Assembly (NCBI RefSeq): GCF_020131355.1
Contig: NZ_JAHLEL010000030.1
Coordinates: 1 to 48,143, forward strand
DNA length: 48,143 bases
Reading direction: 5' to 3'
Source of the DNA: Pseudonocardia sp. ICBG1293
GTDB taxonomy: Bacteria > Actinomycetota > Actinomycetes > Mycobacteriales > Pseudonocardiaceae
Shown piece by piece: positions 16,848-25,056 of the stretch. The first letter of the stretch is position 1. The number at the start of each line of letters is the position of its first letter. Below the pieces are notes generated by a model. The model saw only the letters and a list, made by a program, of their open reading frames with translations. It made no database searches and had not been told where the DNA came from. Position numbers and translations under genes: made by a program.

Positions 16848-17492
16848 ATGACGCCTGGTGCCGCTGCAGTCCAGCTGCGTGGGATAAGCAAGAAGTACGA
16901 CACCCGAGCTGTCTTGGATAACTTCGATCTAGAAGTTCATTTCGGTGAGATGGTGGGTCTTACGGGGCCAAGTGGTTCCGGTAAATCAACAGTGTTGAAC
17001 CTCGCCAGCTTGCTAGAAGTTCCGGACTCTGGCAGCGTCCTCATTTCGGGAGTATCTGCACCGAGTCCGCGCGGGAGGGCCGCCGCCCTTTTACGCCGAA
17101 AGAAGCTGGGCTACCTATTTCAGAACTTTGCTTTGATAGATGGGGCGACGGTCGAGTACAACTTGAGGCTTGCCTCAGCCTATGTTCGTGGAGGCACTGC
17201 GAAGGTAGATCTGATAGAGCAGGCCCTGGAAAGAGTAGGCTTGTCCGGAACAAGGAAGCGTCAAGTTTATACTCTATCTGGTGGCGAGCAACAGCGAGTT
17301 GCAGTTGCACGGTTATTGGTTAAACCGTACGAAGTCGTGATCGCTGACGAACCGACCGGATCATTGGATCTCGAGAATACCACCGCCGTGCTCGATCTCC
17401 TCGACAGTTTGGCCGAATTAGGCAAATCGGTTTTGTTGGCGACTCACGATCCGCTAGTTGCGTCTAGGTGCTCCCGAACGATTCAGCTGTAA
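16848..17492 (+). CDS. Bacteriocin ABC transporter ATPase (lactococcin-972 group)
   Basis: The third gene of the lactococcin-972 cluster, starting 4 bases after the permease stop. All ABC ATPase motifs are present: Walker A GPSGSGKST (about residues 41-49), Q-loop LFQNFALID, signature LSGGEQQRVAVA, Walker B VVIADEPTGSLD and switch histidine ATHD. It should power the upstream membrane protein, either to export the bacteriocin or to protect the producer. The frame is intact while its partner is broken. Three TTA codons occur (ALLRRK, RLLVKP, AELGKS). 214 residues is normal for this MacB-like type. Confidence 0.92.
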   Translation: MTPGAAAVQLRGISKKYDTRAVLDNFDLEVHFGEMVGLTGPSGSGKSTVLNLASLLEVPDSGSVLISGVSAPSPRGRAAALLRRKKLGYLFQNFALIDGATVEYNLRLASAYVRGGTAKVDLIEQALERVGLSGTRKRQVYTLSGGEQQRVAVARLLVKPYEVVIADEPTGSLDLENTTAVLDLLDSLAELGKSVLLATHDPLVASRCSRTIQL

Positions 17493-17613
17493 TGACTGAG
17501 TCTTTCTCCAGCTGACTAGCCCCGCTCCTTCAGAGACGACCAGAACAAACAGGTTGGGAAAAGCCCATAGTGATCGCTCAGCGCATTATTGACTCACCCC
17601 TCCTGTCGACAGC

Positions 17614-18538
17614 GAGCCGTTTCCATCGTGATTCCGCAGGTCAGTGGTGGGTCTCGATCCGGTTGAGGACGGTGATCGCGGCGATGATGGTCCCGGCGTA
17701 GCGGGGGCAGCAGCGGAGCCGGTCCAACACGTGCCAGCCCTTGAGTTCAGCGACGGCTTGTTCGACTCGGCAGCGGATACGGGCGTGAGCGTGGTTCACC
17801 GCTTTCTGCCCGGTCGACAGACGATGTCGTGTCCGGTGACGCTTGTAGGGGGTCCGGATCGTCCCGCCGGCGCCTTGGTAGGCCTTGTCCGCCCAGGTCT
17901 CGATGTTTCGGCTGTCCAGGGTGTCGATCACACCGGTTCGGCGGGCGGCGGTCACATCGTGGGTGGAACCCGGTAACGGCGGTGAGGCCCACAACAGGCG
18001 ACCGAACGGATCAGCGAGGACCTGGACGTTCACTCCATGGCGGCGGTGGCGTCCGGAATAGAAGCGGCGCTGACCGGCGACGCGGTCGATCGGGACCAGG
18101 GTCCCGTCCAGCAGCACCCAGGCCAGAGCCCCGATTCGATGTCCGACCTGGCCGATGTCTTCGGCCAGCGCAGCGAGCAGAGTCAGGGTGTCGTGAACGT
18201 AGCGCCAAGCGGTACTGGTCGCGATCTTGACCCCGGCCGCGAGACGGGCGTAGGTGGTCACCGTTGCGTAGATGCGCGAGGCCGAGCAGGGCCTGCTGAC
18301 CTGCGGTGAGCCGCCACCAGCGTCCTGCCCGCCCACGCCGTTCCCGACGGATCATCGCGCTGAGCTGGGCAAGAGTATGAGTCGACAACGCGATCGCAGC
18401 AGGGTAGGACAACACGACGAGGCTCCCGGTCAGGATGGTCGATCTTGGACGACTGCTGCCCTCCCGGGAGCCTCACCCCACTACGCCCCCGACCCCTCAA
18501 AAAGCCGCTGACCAGCGAAATCACGACGGAAAAGGCTC
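17614..18538 (-). mobile_element. ISa copy 3 (925 bp)
   Basis: Same ends as the other copies except one change in the outer repeat (GAGCCGTTTCC instead of GAGCCTTTTCC). It follows the bacteriocin ABC gene by 121 bases, with no visible gene between them. Confidence 0.93.
17641..18415 (-). CDS. ISa transposase, copy 3 (two frames)
   Basis: The same two predicted products as copies 1 and 2: the helix-turn-helix frame starts at 18415 and the DDE frame ends at 17641. The frame change again lies within the TACGCAACGGTGACC-CCTACG region on the coding strand, here about 18255-18260. The internal sequence looks unchanged between copies while the terminal repeat has a mutation. Confidence 0.8.
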
Positions 18539-18577
18539 CAGGTCCCCGTTTTGGGCGGATCAGCCCGGGGGCTGCCA

Positions 18578-18648
18578 CGCCGCTTCCGGTCCTCACCCGC
18601 CCAGGGGTGGGCTCCGGTCCGGATCGACTTGCCCACGGCCACTACCGT
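18578..18648 (+). repeat. GC-rich repeat, copy 2 (partner at 2745-2815)
   Basis: Contains CGCTTCCGGTCCTCACCC, then a GCCC-GGGG-GGGC dyad and CGGTCCGGATCGAC. It lies at the edge of ISa copy 3 and overlaps the 3' end of the neighbouring minus-strand gene frame by only a few bases. Confidence 0.5.
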
Positions 18649-19079
18649 ATCGACACCAACCGAGGACCGAACACCGCATCCACCCAGCCCCGCTCCGGCA
18701 CATCCCCCCACCACCGCCGACCATCAAGACCCGTCCACCCAATCCCGGGCACACCAACATCAACCGGGACGCTATAAAACATGTTCGTTGCATACGAACC
18801 AGCAGAACTACACGACACTCCCCGCTGAGCCGGATCAAGAGGAGTGCCAGTTAACGGGCAGATGTGCAGGTCCGCGAAACGCCCCCCCAACGCGGCCCCG
18901 TCAAGCTGATAAGCGAACAGCAACGACAAATCGCAGGAGATCCAGCACTCCTCGATAGCCAGGTTGCTGAGACCTGCTGCAACGCAGAGACGCGCTGCCT
19001 CAACGAAGCCGCGGCCTACAGCGGTGGCCCACCCCTCCGCGTCGACATCCGCGAACTCCACATCACCGGGATTAGTCAC
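18642..19079 (-). CDS. Partner (possible immunity) protein of the secreted protein
   Basis: I chose GTG 19079 because a strong AGGAGGAGGGAG ribosome site ends just before it; the in-frame ATG at 19097 would leave that site inside the gene. The start overlaps the upstream stop by 8 bases (GTGACTAA), so translation is probably coupled. The 145-residue product has no signal peptide. It begins TNPGDVEFADVDAEGWATAV and has a helical middle (EAARLCVAAGLSNLAIEECW). Cys residues are frequent. The position after a secreted protein and the coupling suggest immunity, but no family is recognised. Confidence 0.5.
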   Translation of the reverse strand: MTNPGDVEFADVDAEGWATAVGRGFVEAARLCVAAGLSNLAIEECWISCDLSLLFAYQLDGAALGGRFADLHICPLTGTPLDPAQRGVSCSSAGSYATNMFYSVPVDVGVPGIGWTGLDGRRWWGDVPERGWVDAVFGPRLVSIR

Positions 19080-19773
19080 CTCCCTCCTCCTGATCATGAT
19101 TCGCCTCTACCGGACCCTCATACATGATCCGTTCCCCATCCGGCCCCATATATACAACCTGCTCCCTCTCCCCGTCAGGATTCACACCCGGAACCGACCG
19201 AGCCGGACCACCAAAAACCTGATTGATCCACTCAGGACAACGAGGCCGATCCTTCCCGAACTCACAATACGCAGTCACCACGCCGACCATCCCAGAATTC
19301 GGTGCAAGCTTGAAAGGCCTGTAATCAATTACCGCTCGGACCCACACTCTCTCACGAACGGCGCAACCACCGATTTTGCACACTCGCCGAGAAAACTCCC
19401 CGCGATGAACCCACACCTTATCCCCTGCAGAGAGGACCTGCATCGGCCCACCCACCACCGCAGCTACTACCTGATCATTCTTGATGTTGTGCTTCCAATA
19501 CACCTTGTCATAGCCGAAACCCTCCTTTGGGGTCTCCGCATACCAGTAACCCCGCCGGTAAAACACCGGGCCGCCAACAGAATTCTTGAACACCTTCCGC
19601 ACATACGCCTGATACGACACAGGAGGCTTCGGACGCGCCGCCATCGCCCCCGGCTCCAACGCCTCACTCGCCGCAGCCGAAACCCCTACGACAGAAAACA
19701 GGCACGTCGCCACAACCGTCAGAATTAGCCCAGATCGGGACATCGCTCGCAAACCATGACTTTTCACACCCAT
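19072..19773 (-). CDS. Secreted protein of unknown function (toxin candidate)
   Basis: ATG 19773, or 19743 in the same frame, begins a clear signal peptide: basic SHGLRAMSRS, hydrophobic LILTVVATCLFSVVGVSA, cleavage near AASEA. The mature part is rich in Tyr, Trp and Val (GPVFYRRGYWYAETPKEGFG, YDKVYWKHNIKNDQVV), with Cys pairs (VCKIGGCAV, YCEFGKDRPRC) that fit an exported disulfide-bonded protein. It is less GC-rich than the backbone, starts 284 bases downstream of repB and overlaps a small partner gene. The layout is that of a toxin-immunity pair; the activity is unknown. Confidence 0.6.
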   Translation of the reverse strand: MGVKSHGLRAMSRSGLILTVVATCLFSVVGVSAAASEALEPGAMAARPKPPVSYQAYVRKVFKNSVGGPVFYRRGYWYAETPKEGFGYDKVYWKHNIKNDQVVAAVVGGPMQVLSAGDKVWVHRGEFSRRVCKIGGCAVRERVWVRAVIDYRPFKLAPNSGMVGVVTAYCEFGKDRPRCPEWINQVFGGPARSVPGVNPDGEREQVVYMGPDGERIMYEGPVEANHDQEEGGD

Positions 19774-20007
19774 GCAATAACCCTAGTCGCCAGCCGCCAC
19801 GCGTCCATCGCCTCCTCTCTCACTTTCATTGCACGCCAGAGGCGCACGCAACGTGGCTGAAGGAACACTCTTCGCGCAACACTATGGACGCACATGCCTC
19901 CCCTCGGCTCATCCAAAAAATGCATTGACCTCCGCACTTCACCCATGGAGCACTCCGTGCACCCAGCACTCCCGACCCACAGGTCACCCCCCTGGCCTGG
20001 CCTGGCC

Positions 20008-20082
20008 AGGCCCCAGGAACCCATCAACACCGCTCCACAGGCACTACCAGCCACTTCTCAACCGCTCTCGGCCCCCCGGAAA
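20008..20082. repeat. repB 3' end and flank, copy X (partner at 25808-25892)
   Basis: The segment around CCAGCCACTTCTCA matches 25808-25892 at roughly 80% identity by eye. It covers the last codons and stop of repB (GAESG-stop here, GAESN-stop in the other) and the DNA just after it. In both places a secreted-protein gene follows. Confidence 0.6.
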
Positions 20083-20366
20083 AACCGTGCCGACGCGGCG
20101 GCAGTGGCCCATTCGCCGTTGCGGCGGGCTTGAGCCAGGAGGCATCCGACTGTGCCGACGCCGTCGCCGGTGCTGTCGGCTATCTCGCGGTAGGTGAGAC
20201 CTTGCAGGCGGAGCTTCACAGCTAGCGAGCGTCGCACTTTGGCTCGTCGCTCGTATTCAGGACGCGGCTCAGCAACCATCGCGCGGATAGTGCGTTCGTG
20301 AACACCGAACTGCGCGGCAAGTTCGCGAGCCGTTCGAGCGCGGCGGCGGGGGGTGCGGGCCGCCAT
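20058..20366 (-). CDS. repB: RepB-like DNA-binding replication protein, 102 aa
   Basis: Small basic protein with two helix-turn-helix segments: ELAAQFGVHERTIRAMV near residues 14-30 and a sigma-4-like GLTYREIADSTGDGVGTVGCLL near 55-76. This is the pattern of RepB proteins that lie downstream of RepA in pAL5000-type actinobacterial theta plasmids and bind the origin with RepA. It starts 15 bases after the repA stop. The frame is complete. Confidence 0.8.
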   Translation of the reverse strand: MAARTPRRRARTARELAAQFGVHERTIRAMVAEPRPEYERRAKVRRSLAVKLRLQGLTYREIADSTGDGVGTVGCLLAQARRNGEWATAAASARFFRGAESG

Positions 20367-20976
20367 CAGAAAGCCGCCACTTCAACCGCAGCATGAAGCT
20401 GTCGAGATGCTGAGGCCCGAGCTATTCCTCGTGCGAGTCCTCCTTTGCGTCCTCCTTTGCGTCCGCGTGCGGCTTGGATGGCGGAGAAGGTGGTGTTGTA
20501 GGCGGTGGGGCCGTCGTTCCACATTTTGGAGTGGTTGATGGTCCAGTCGGTGATGGAGCGTGAGATGTGGCCGAGTTCGGTGTGTCCTAAAGGGGTGCCG
20601 AAGTCGGCGTTGCGGATGGCGACTTCGCGGGTGATCGCGGCTCGGTAGCTGTCGGGGTCGCCGAAGTGGTGGCGCATTTCGCGGTAGGCGTAGTGGCGGA
20701 CAGAATGGAAGAGGGTTTCGTTGCGGGAGTAGCCGATGGGGGTGCGGCGGCGTTGGTTGTGCCATGCCCGTCCGGGCATGTGCCCGGCGGCGGTCAGGAT
20801 GGCGCCGAATGTGTTGAGGGTGGAGGTTTTCCCGTGGAGCCAGTGGGTGATCCAGCGGGGGTGGAACGGGTTTTTGATGAGCCGTCCGGGATAGGCCGGG
20901 TCGCCGCCCACGGCTCGCCGGAGTGCTTCTTCGATGGACAGGCCGTAGCGGACCGATCGGCGTGATCCGTAATTGG

Positions 20977-22659
20977 CCCGGGCTCTTCATGGTGTGCTGC
21001 CGGGCGGGTGACCCCCGAAAGAAGAAAGTGCCTCGTGACCAGGTAGGACAGGGCTTGCTGAGGGCTCTGTTCACCGCGGTCGAGGAGGCACTTTCCGAGT
21101 GCAGGCTACAACTACCCGTCCGAAGATCATCGTGACCGCCGACGGTGCCGGGGTGGTGTCGCATGTCGGGTCGCGGCTGCTGGCCGACGTCGCCGACCAC
21201 ACCACACTGACCGGGGAGTTGTCGCAGGCCCTGGATGTGTTGCGTCGACCGGGGACCCGTCATGATCCGGGTCGGGTCCTGGTGGACCTCGCTGTCGCGG
21301 TCGCGGACGGGGCCACGACGATCTCCGAGATCGACGTCCTGCGCGATCAGGGCGCACTGTTCGGGGCGGTGGCGTCGGACTCGACGTGCTGGCGGCTGCT
21401 CGACCGCCTCGACGACACCACGCTCACGGCCGTGGCGGCGGCACGGGCGAGGGCCCGGGAGGTGGTCTGGGAGGTGGTCTGGGATCAGCACGCTGAACGC
21501 CACGGACGAGCGTTCCCAGCGGCCGCGGTGGCCGGGCGAGAGCGTGATGTGCTGGTCATCGACCTCGACGCCTCGATCGTGATCTGCCACAGCGAGAAGG
21601 AGCAGGCCGCACCCACGTTCAAACGAACCTTCGGCTACCACCCGCTGATGGCGTTCTGCGACAACACCTGCGAGTTTCTCGCCGGGATGCTGCGCCGCGG
21701 CAACGCCGGCGCGAACACCGCCGCCGACCACATCACCGTGCTCGACCAGGCGCTGGCCCAGATCCCCGACCCGCACCGCCACGGCCGCCCGATCCTCATC
21801 CGGGCCGACACCGCCGGCTGCACGAAAGCATTCCTCACCCACATCCGTCAGCAACGAGACAGAGCGGTGAGCTGCGAGTTCTCCGTCGGCTGGGCCATCA
21901 CCGACCGCGAACGCACCGCCATCGCCGCCATCCCGAAGAAGGTGTGGGCCGACGCGGTCGACACCGACGGCGCCCACCGTGACGGCGCCGGTCTGGCCGA
22001 CCTCACCGGGCTGCTGCCCACCGCGGCGCTGCAGGGCTACCCGAGCGGGACGCGGGTGATCGTCCGCCGCGAGCGTCCGCATCCCGGCGCACAGCTGGAC
22101 CTCATGGAAGAACACGACGGCTGGCGCTACACCTGCTTCGCCACCGACACCCCAGCCGGACAGCTCGCGTTCCTCGACGCCCGACACCGCGCCCACGCCC
22201 GGGTCGAGGACCGGATCCGCACCGCGAAGAACACCGGCCTGAACCACTTCCCATCCCGGACGTTCGCGATCAACGCGGCCTGGCTGACCGTGGTCATGCT
22301 CGCGGTCGACCTGCTCGCCTGGACCCAGCACCTCCTGCTCGACGGGCACCTCGCCAAGGCCGAACCGAAGACGCTGCGCTACCGGCTGCTGCACGTCGCG
22401 GCCCGCATCACCCGAGGTCAGCGCCGCACCTTCGCCCGAATCCAACGGTCCTGGCCCTGGGCCGAACAGCTCGCCGCGGCGTTCGCCCGGCTGCACGCAC
22501 TGCCCGTCACCGCAGGATGAACCCCCATTCCCGGCCGGCACGAGCGGCGCGGAGCTCCCGGCAGAACAGCAGGCCGGACGATCCCGCACGCCCCCAACCC
22601 GGAAACCCGAAACGATCATGAACCGGAGATCAACAGCCAACCGTCATGAATGACCAGGG
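20977..22659 (+). mobile_element. IS1380-family element (1683 bp) inside repA
   Basis: The ends are CCCGGGCTCTTCATG and, read inward from the right, CCCTGGTCATTCATG. Both are flanked by TTGG on the plus strand (20973-20976, 22660-22663), a 4-bp target duplication typical of IS1380. Confidence 0.93.
21099..22520 (+). CDS. IS1380-family transposase, 473 aa
   Basis: Large DDE transposase with the IS1380 layout. It has an N-terminal helix-turn-helix region (LLADVADHTTLTGELSQALD) and then VLVIDLDASIVICHSEKEQA, which carries the first aspartate. FKRTFGYHPLMAFCDNTCEF, ILIRADTAGCTKAFLTHIRQ (second aspartate) and a C-terminal block NTGLNHFPSRTFAINAAWL follow. The start is the first in-frame codon after the left end; a start a few residues downstream is possible. 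The frame is intact. Confidence 0.9.
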   Translation: MQATTTRPKIIVTADGAGVVSHVGSRLLADVADHTTLTGELSQALDVLRRPGTRHDPGRVLVDLAVAVADGATTISEIDVLRDQGALFGAVASDSTCWRLLDRLDDTTLTAVAAARARAREVVWEVVWDQHAERHGRAFPAAAVAGRERDVLVIDLDASIVICHSEKEQAAPTFKRTFGYHPLMAFCDNTCEFLAGMLRRGNAGANTAADHITVLDQALAQIPDPHRHGRPILIRADTAGCTKAFLTHIRQQRDRAVSCEFSVGWAITDRERTAIAAIPKKVWADAVDTDGAHRDGAGLADLTGLLPTAALQGYPSGTRVIVRRERPHPGAQLDLMEEHDGWRYTCFATDTPAGQLAFLDARHRAHARVEDRIRTAKNTGLNHFPSRTFAINAAWLTVVMLAVDLLAWTQHLLLDGHLAKAEPKTLRYRLLHVAARITRGQRRTFARIQRSWPWAEQLAAAFARLHALPVTAG

Positions 22660-22979
22660 TTGGTGACGTTGATCGGGGTCGTGACGGCCCAGGCGGCGTG
22701 GGCGTGGCCGTTGACGGGGTTCTCGATGATCACGTTCGGCTGGGGGTGGTGGTCGACGGTGGAGAGCATCCGTAGGACCGCGTCGGGGGTGTCGCCGTCG
22801 ACGCCGATCAGGCCCCACACCTGTTTGGGGTGCAGCTCGACGTGCTGGCGGGTCATCGCGGCCGCTCGGGTGTGCCGCCAGACGCCGTCGTCGAAGTCGT
22901 CGGCGGCGAGTGGGTACCGCGACGTCCATAAACGCTCCCAGATCGCCGTGGCCGCCTCGAATGGAAGTCCCCCGACTAA

Positions 22980-23100
22980 GAGGTCGTTTCAGAACGACTT
23001 GTCGAGTTTCCATTGACCCCTCGACGACAGATCAAACGGCAGGTCAGATAGCCGCTTGTCGTCTACAACAGACACGTCGACCTCGTTCTGAAATGACCTC
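22980..23100 (+). repeat. MITE-1 copy 4, at the 5' end of repA
   Basis: 121 bp, starting GAGGTCGTTTCAGAACGA. The flanks do not match (TAA at left, TTA at right), unlike the unit insertions, so this copy probably joins two formerly separate MITE-1 sites by recombination. Confidence 0.9.
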
Positions 23101-23103
23101 TTA

Positions 23104-23499
23104 GAGCGTCCGGCAGTAGAGGTGGCCGTGTGTCGGTGTTGGTAGAGACACGGACCTGCAAGTGATCATGGGATTGCTGATGTCCTGATGATCGTGTGGA
23201 GAGTCCGTGCCTCTGCTGCCAGCATCTCTGATCGAGCCCTTGTGGGGCGAGTTCGCCGCTCTGATCGGGTCTGACCGGCCCGAGTTCGACCCGACCCATC
23301 CGTGGGGCTGTCACCGTCGCCGGATCTCTGATCGGGTCGTGTTCGACCACGTCGTTGCCGCTCTGGTGCACGGTAGTGGCTACGAACGCATCGCCACGCC
23401 GGGTTGCTCGGACCGCACCATCCGCCGCCGTCTCGATGACTGGGCCACCGCGGGAGTCAGCGAGGAACTGCTCCGCACCGCGCTGGCCGGTTATGAGCT
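23104..23499 (+). mobile_element. ISe left part (IS5-type), parent of MITE-2, truncated
   Basis: Begins GAGCGTCCGGCAGTAGAGG after TTA, as do both MITE-2 copies, and matches them for about 110 bases. It is cut at 23499 by an IS3 element. The right end of ISe is not in the window except as the tail of MITE-2. Confidence 0.85.
23207..23495 (+). pseudogene. ISe transposase, N-terminal fragment
   Basis: The start used is GTG 23207 (MPLLPASLIEPLWGEFAALI). The fragment carries EFDPTHPWGCHRRRISDRVV and the helix-turn-helix CSDRTIRRRLDDWATAGVSE, and ends TALAGYE at the IS3 junction. It is homologous to the first third of the ISb transposase. All catalytic residues are lost. No intact ISe transposase is present in this window to move MITE-2. 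Confidence 0.85.
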
Positions 23500-24757
23500 T
23501 GGCCCCTGGTACCGGACACCTGTCCTGAGGCGGACGCCGTCCGCCGGGAAGGATGTCGTTCGTGCCCGCTCCTCACCCGCCGGAGTTCCGGCAACGCGCT
23601 ATCGACCTGGCCCGTTCGAAGGTCAAGCCGATCTCGGAAATCGCCAAGGACCTGTCGTTGTCGGAGTCGTGTCTGCGGAACTGGGTCTCCCAGGCCGACG
23701 CAGACGACGGTGACCCGCGCTCCACACGTCTGTCGAGCGCGGAGAAAAGTGAGATCGTCGAACTCCGAAAGAAGGCCCGCCGGATCGAGATCGAGAACGA
23801 GATCCTCAAGCGTGCTGCCGCGTACTTCGCCCGGGAGAGCATCCTCCCAAAGTAGTTTTCCCGCTGGTCCGTGAACTCGCCGACGATGGATTCGACGTCG
23901 CGGTGACCTGCCGGGTCCTTGGCGTCCGCCGCCAGGGCTACTACGAATGGCACTCCGGGGCGACATCGCTACGGACGCAGGAGAACGAACTGCTCCTCAA
24001 ACACATCGAGAAAATCCACGCAGAGTCCCGGGGCACCTACGGATGGCCACGTGTGCACGCCGAGCTCACCCTCGGACTCGGTATCACGGTGAACCACAAA
24101 CGCGTCGCTCGGCTGATGCGCCAGGCCGGGATCCAGGGCCTCTACCGGCGACGCAACCACGGCTGCACCGTCCGGGACCAGCACGCCGACCCGGTCGACC
24201 GCGACTTCACCGTCGACGGACCGGATGAGATCTGGTGCACCGACATCACCGAACACCCCACCCGAGAAGGGAAAGTCTACTGCGCGGCAGTCATCGATGT
24301 ATTCTCCCGGAAAGCAGTCGGATGGTCCATCGCCGACAACATGCGCACCGAACTCGTCATCGACGCCCTCGGCATGGCCATACTCCGCCGACGCCCGCAA
24401 TACCACGCCACGATCCTACATTCCGACCACGGCACCCAATTCACATCATGGGCATTCGGTCGACGTCTGGTCGCCGCTGGAATCGTCCCATCGATGGGCT
24501 CGATCGGAGATTGCTACGATAACTCTCTGGTCGAATCATTCTGGGGTACCATGCAACTCGAACTGCTCGATTCCAGAACCTGGAAAACCCGCGCAGAGCT
24601 TGCCACCGCCATCTTCGAATGGATAGAATGCTGGTACAATCCGTTACGGCGCCATTCCAGTATTGGGATGCTCTCCCCGAACGACTTCGAAGCAGCCCAC
24701 ACCCCGCCCGACCACACCCACTGACCCCACACCGTCGGTGTCCGGACTACGGGGCCA
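23500..24757 (+). mobile_element. IS3-family element B (1258 bp)
   Basis: The ends are TGGCCCC followed by CCGGACACC at the left and GGTGTCCGG followed by GGGGCCA at the right. AGCT lies on both sides (23496-23499, 24758-24761). The two flanks belong to different units (ISe at left, a membrane-protein gene at right), so the matching AGCT may be chance after a deletion. Confidence 0.88.
23553..24724 (+). CDS. IS3 element B transposase OrfAB (-1 frameshift)
   Basis: OrfA (23553-23855) has the helix-turn-helix KPISEIAKDLSLSESCLRNW and a leucine-zipper-like IVELRKKARRIEIENEILKR. At C CCA AAG just before its TAG, a -1 slip would join it to OrfB, which runs VVFPLVRELADDGFDVAVTC and then the rve core: EIWCTDITEHPT (D), ILHSDHGTQFTS (D) and SLVESFWGTMQLELLD (E). 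The fused protein is of normal IS3 size and appears intact. Confidence 0.9.
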
Positions 24758-25056
24758 AGCTCAAGCACAGCTATGAACGGCGTGACACCGTCCTCAGAGA
24801 GACCAGTCAGCAAGATTCCGACACCGCCCGCCGTGCACATGCCACCCGACACTAGAATCCACCACGCAATCAACTTCTTCTTCTCAGACGCTAGAAGAAA
24901 GCAGATCGCCAACCACACCAGCAGGCCAAGCGGAAGCGCACTGAAGACCGGAATCGGGCGATTCTGCGCCACATGCTCCGCGCCAGCACACCACGTGTAA
25001 CTCAGCCCGCCGAGCGCTGCAGCAGCTAACCCACCGATCTTCCGAAACTGATTCAT
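24758..25056 (-). pseudogene. Membrane partner protein, 3' end lost to IS3 B
   Basis: ATG 25056 overlaps the stop of the secreted-protein gene by 4 bases (ATGA), so the two are coupled. The surviving 100 residues have a hydrophobic start (IGGLAAAALGGLSYTWCAGA), a helix (ALPLGLLVWLAICFLLAS), lysines, then a second helix (LIAWWILVSGGMCTAGGVGI). The frame is cut at the IS3 end at 24757. A small integral membrane protein next to a secreted protein is a common form of bacteriocin immunity. No family is recognised. Confidence 0.55.

Larger units (their letters stand above)
20382..22979 (-). pseudogene. repA: RepA replication initiator (pAL5000 type), split by IS1380
   Basis: RepA binds and opens the plasmid origin and primes replication (Replicase/PriCT family). 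The 5' part, 22979-22660, reads FEAATAIWERLWTSRYPLAA, HPKQVWGLIGVDGDTPDAVL and the conserved IIENPVNGHAHAAWAVTTP. The 3' part, 20976-20382, continues NYGSRRSVRYGLSIEEALRR, then LIKNPFHPRWITHWL and the HSVRHYAYREMRHHFG domain, ending HAAVEVAAF. Taking out IS1380 and one CCAA restores the frame exactly (INVT-NYGSRR). The first residues are also missing, because MITE-1 cuts the frame at 22980 and unrelated DNA follows. Confidence 0.85.

Noticed and set aside
19764..20054. Minus-strand frame of 96 residues between repB and the secreted gene
   Set aside because: No ribosome site or recognisable domain; similarity to the region near 25677-25865 follows from the duplicated repB flank, not from coding conservation.
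20382..22640. 752-residue minus-strand frame through IS1380
   Set aside because: It is mostly the antisense of the IS1380 transposase; only separate parts in another frame encode RepA.
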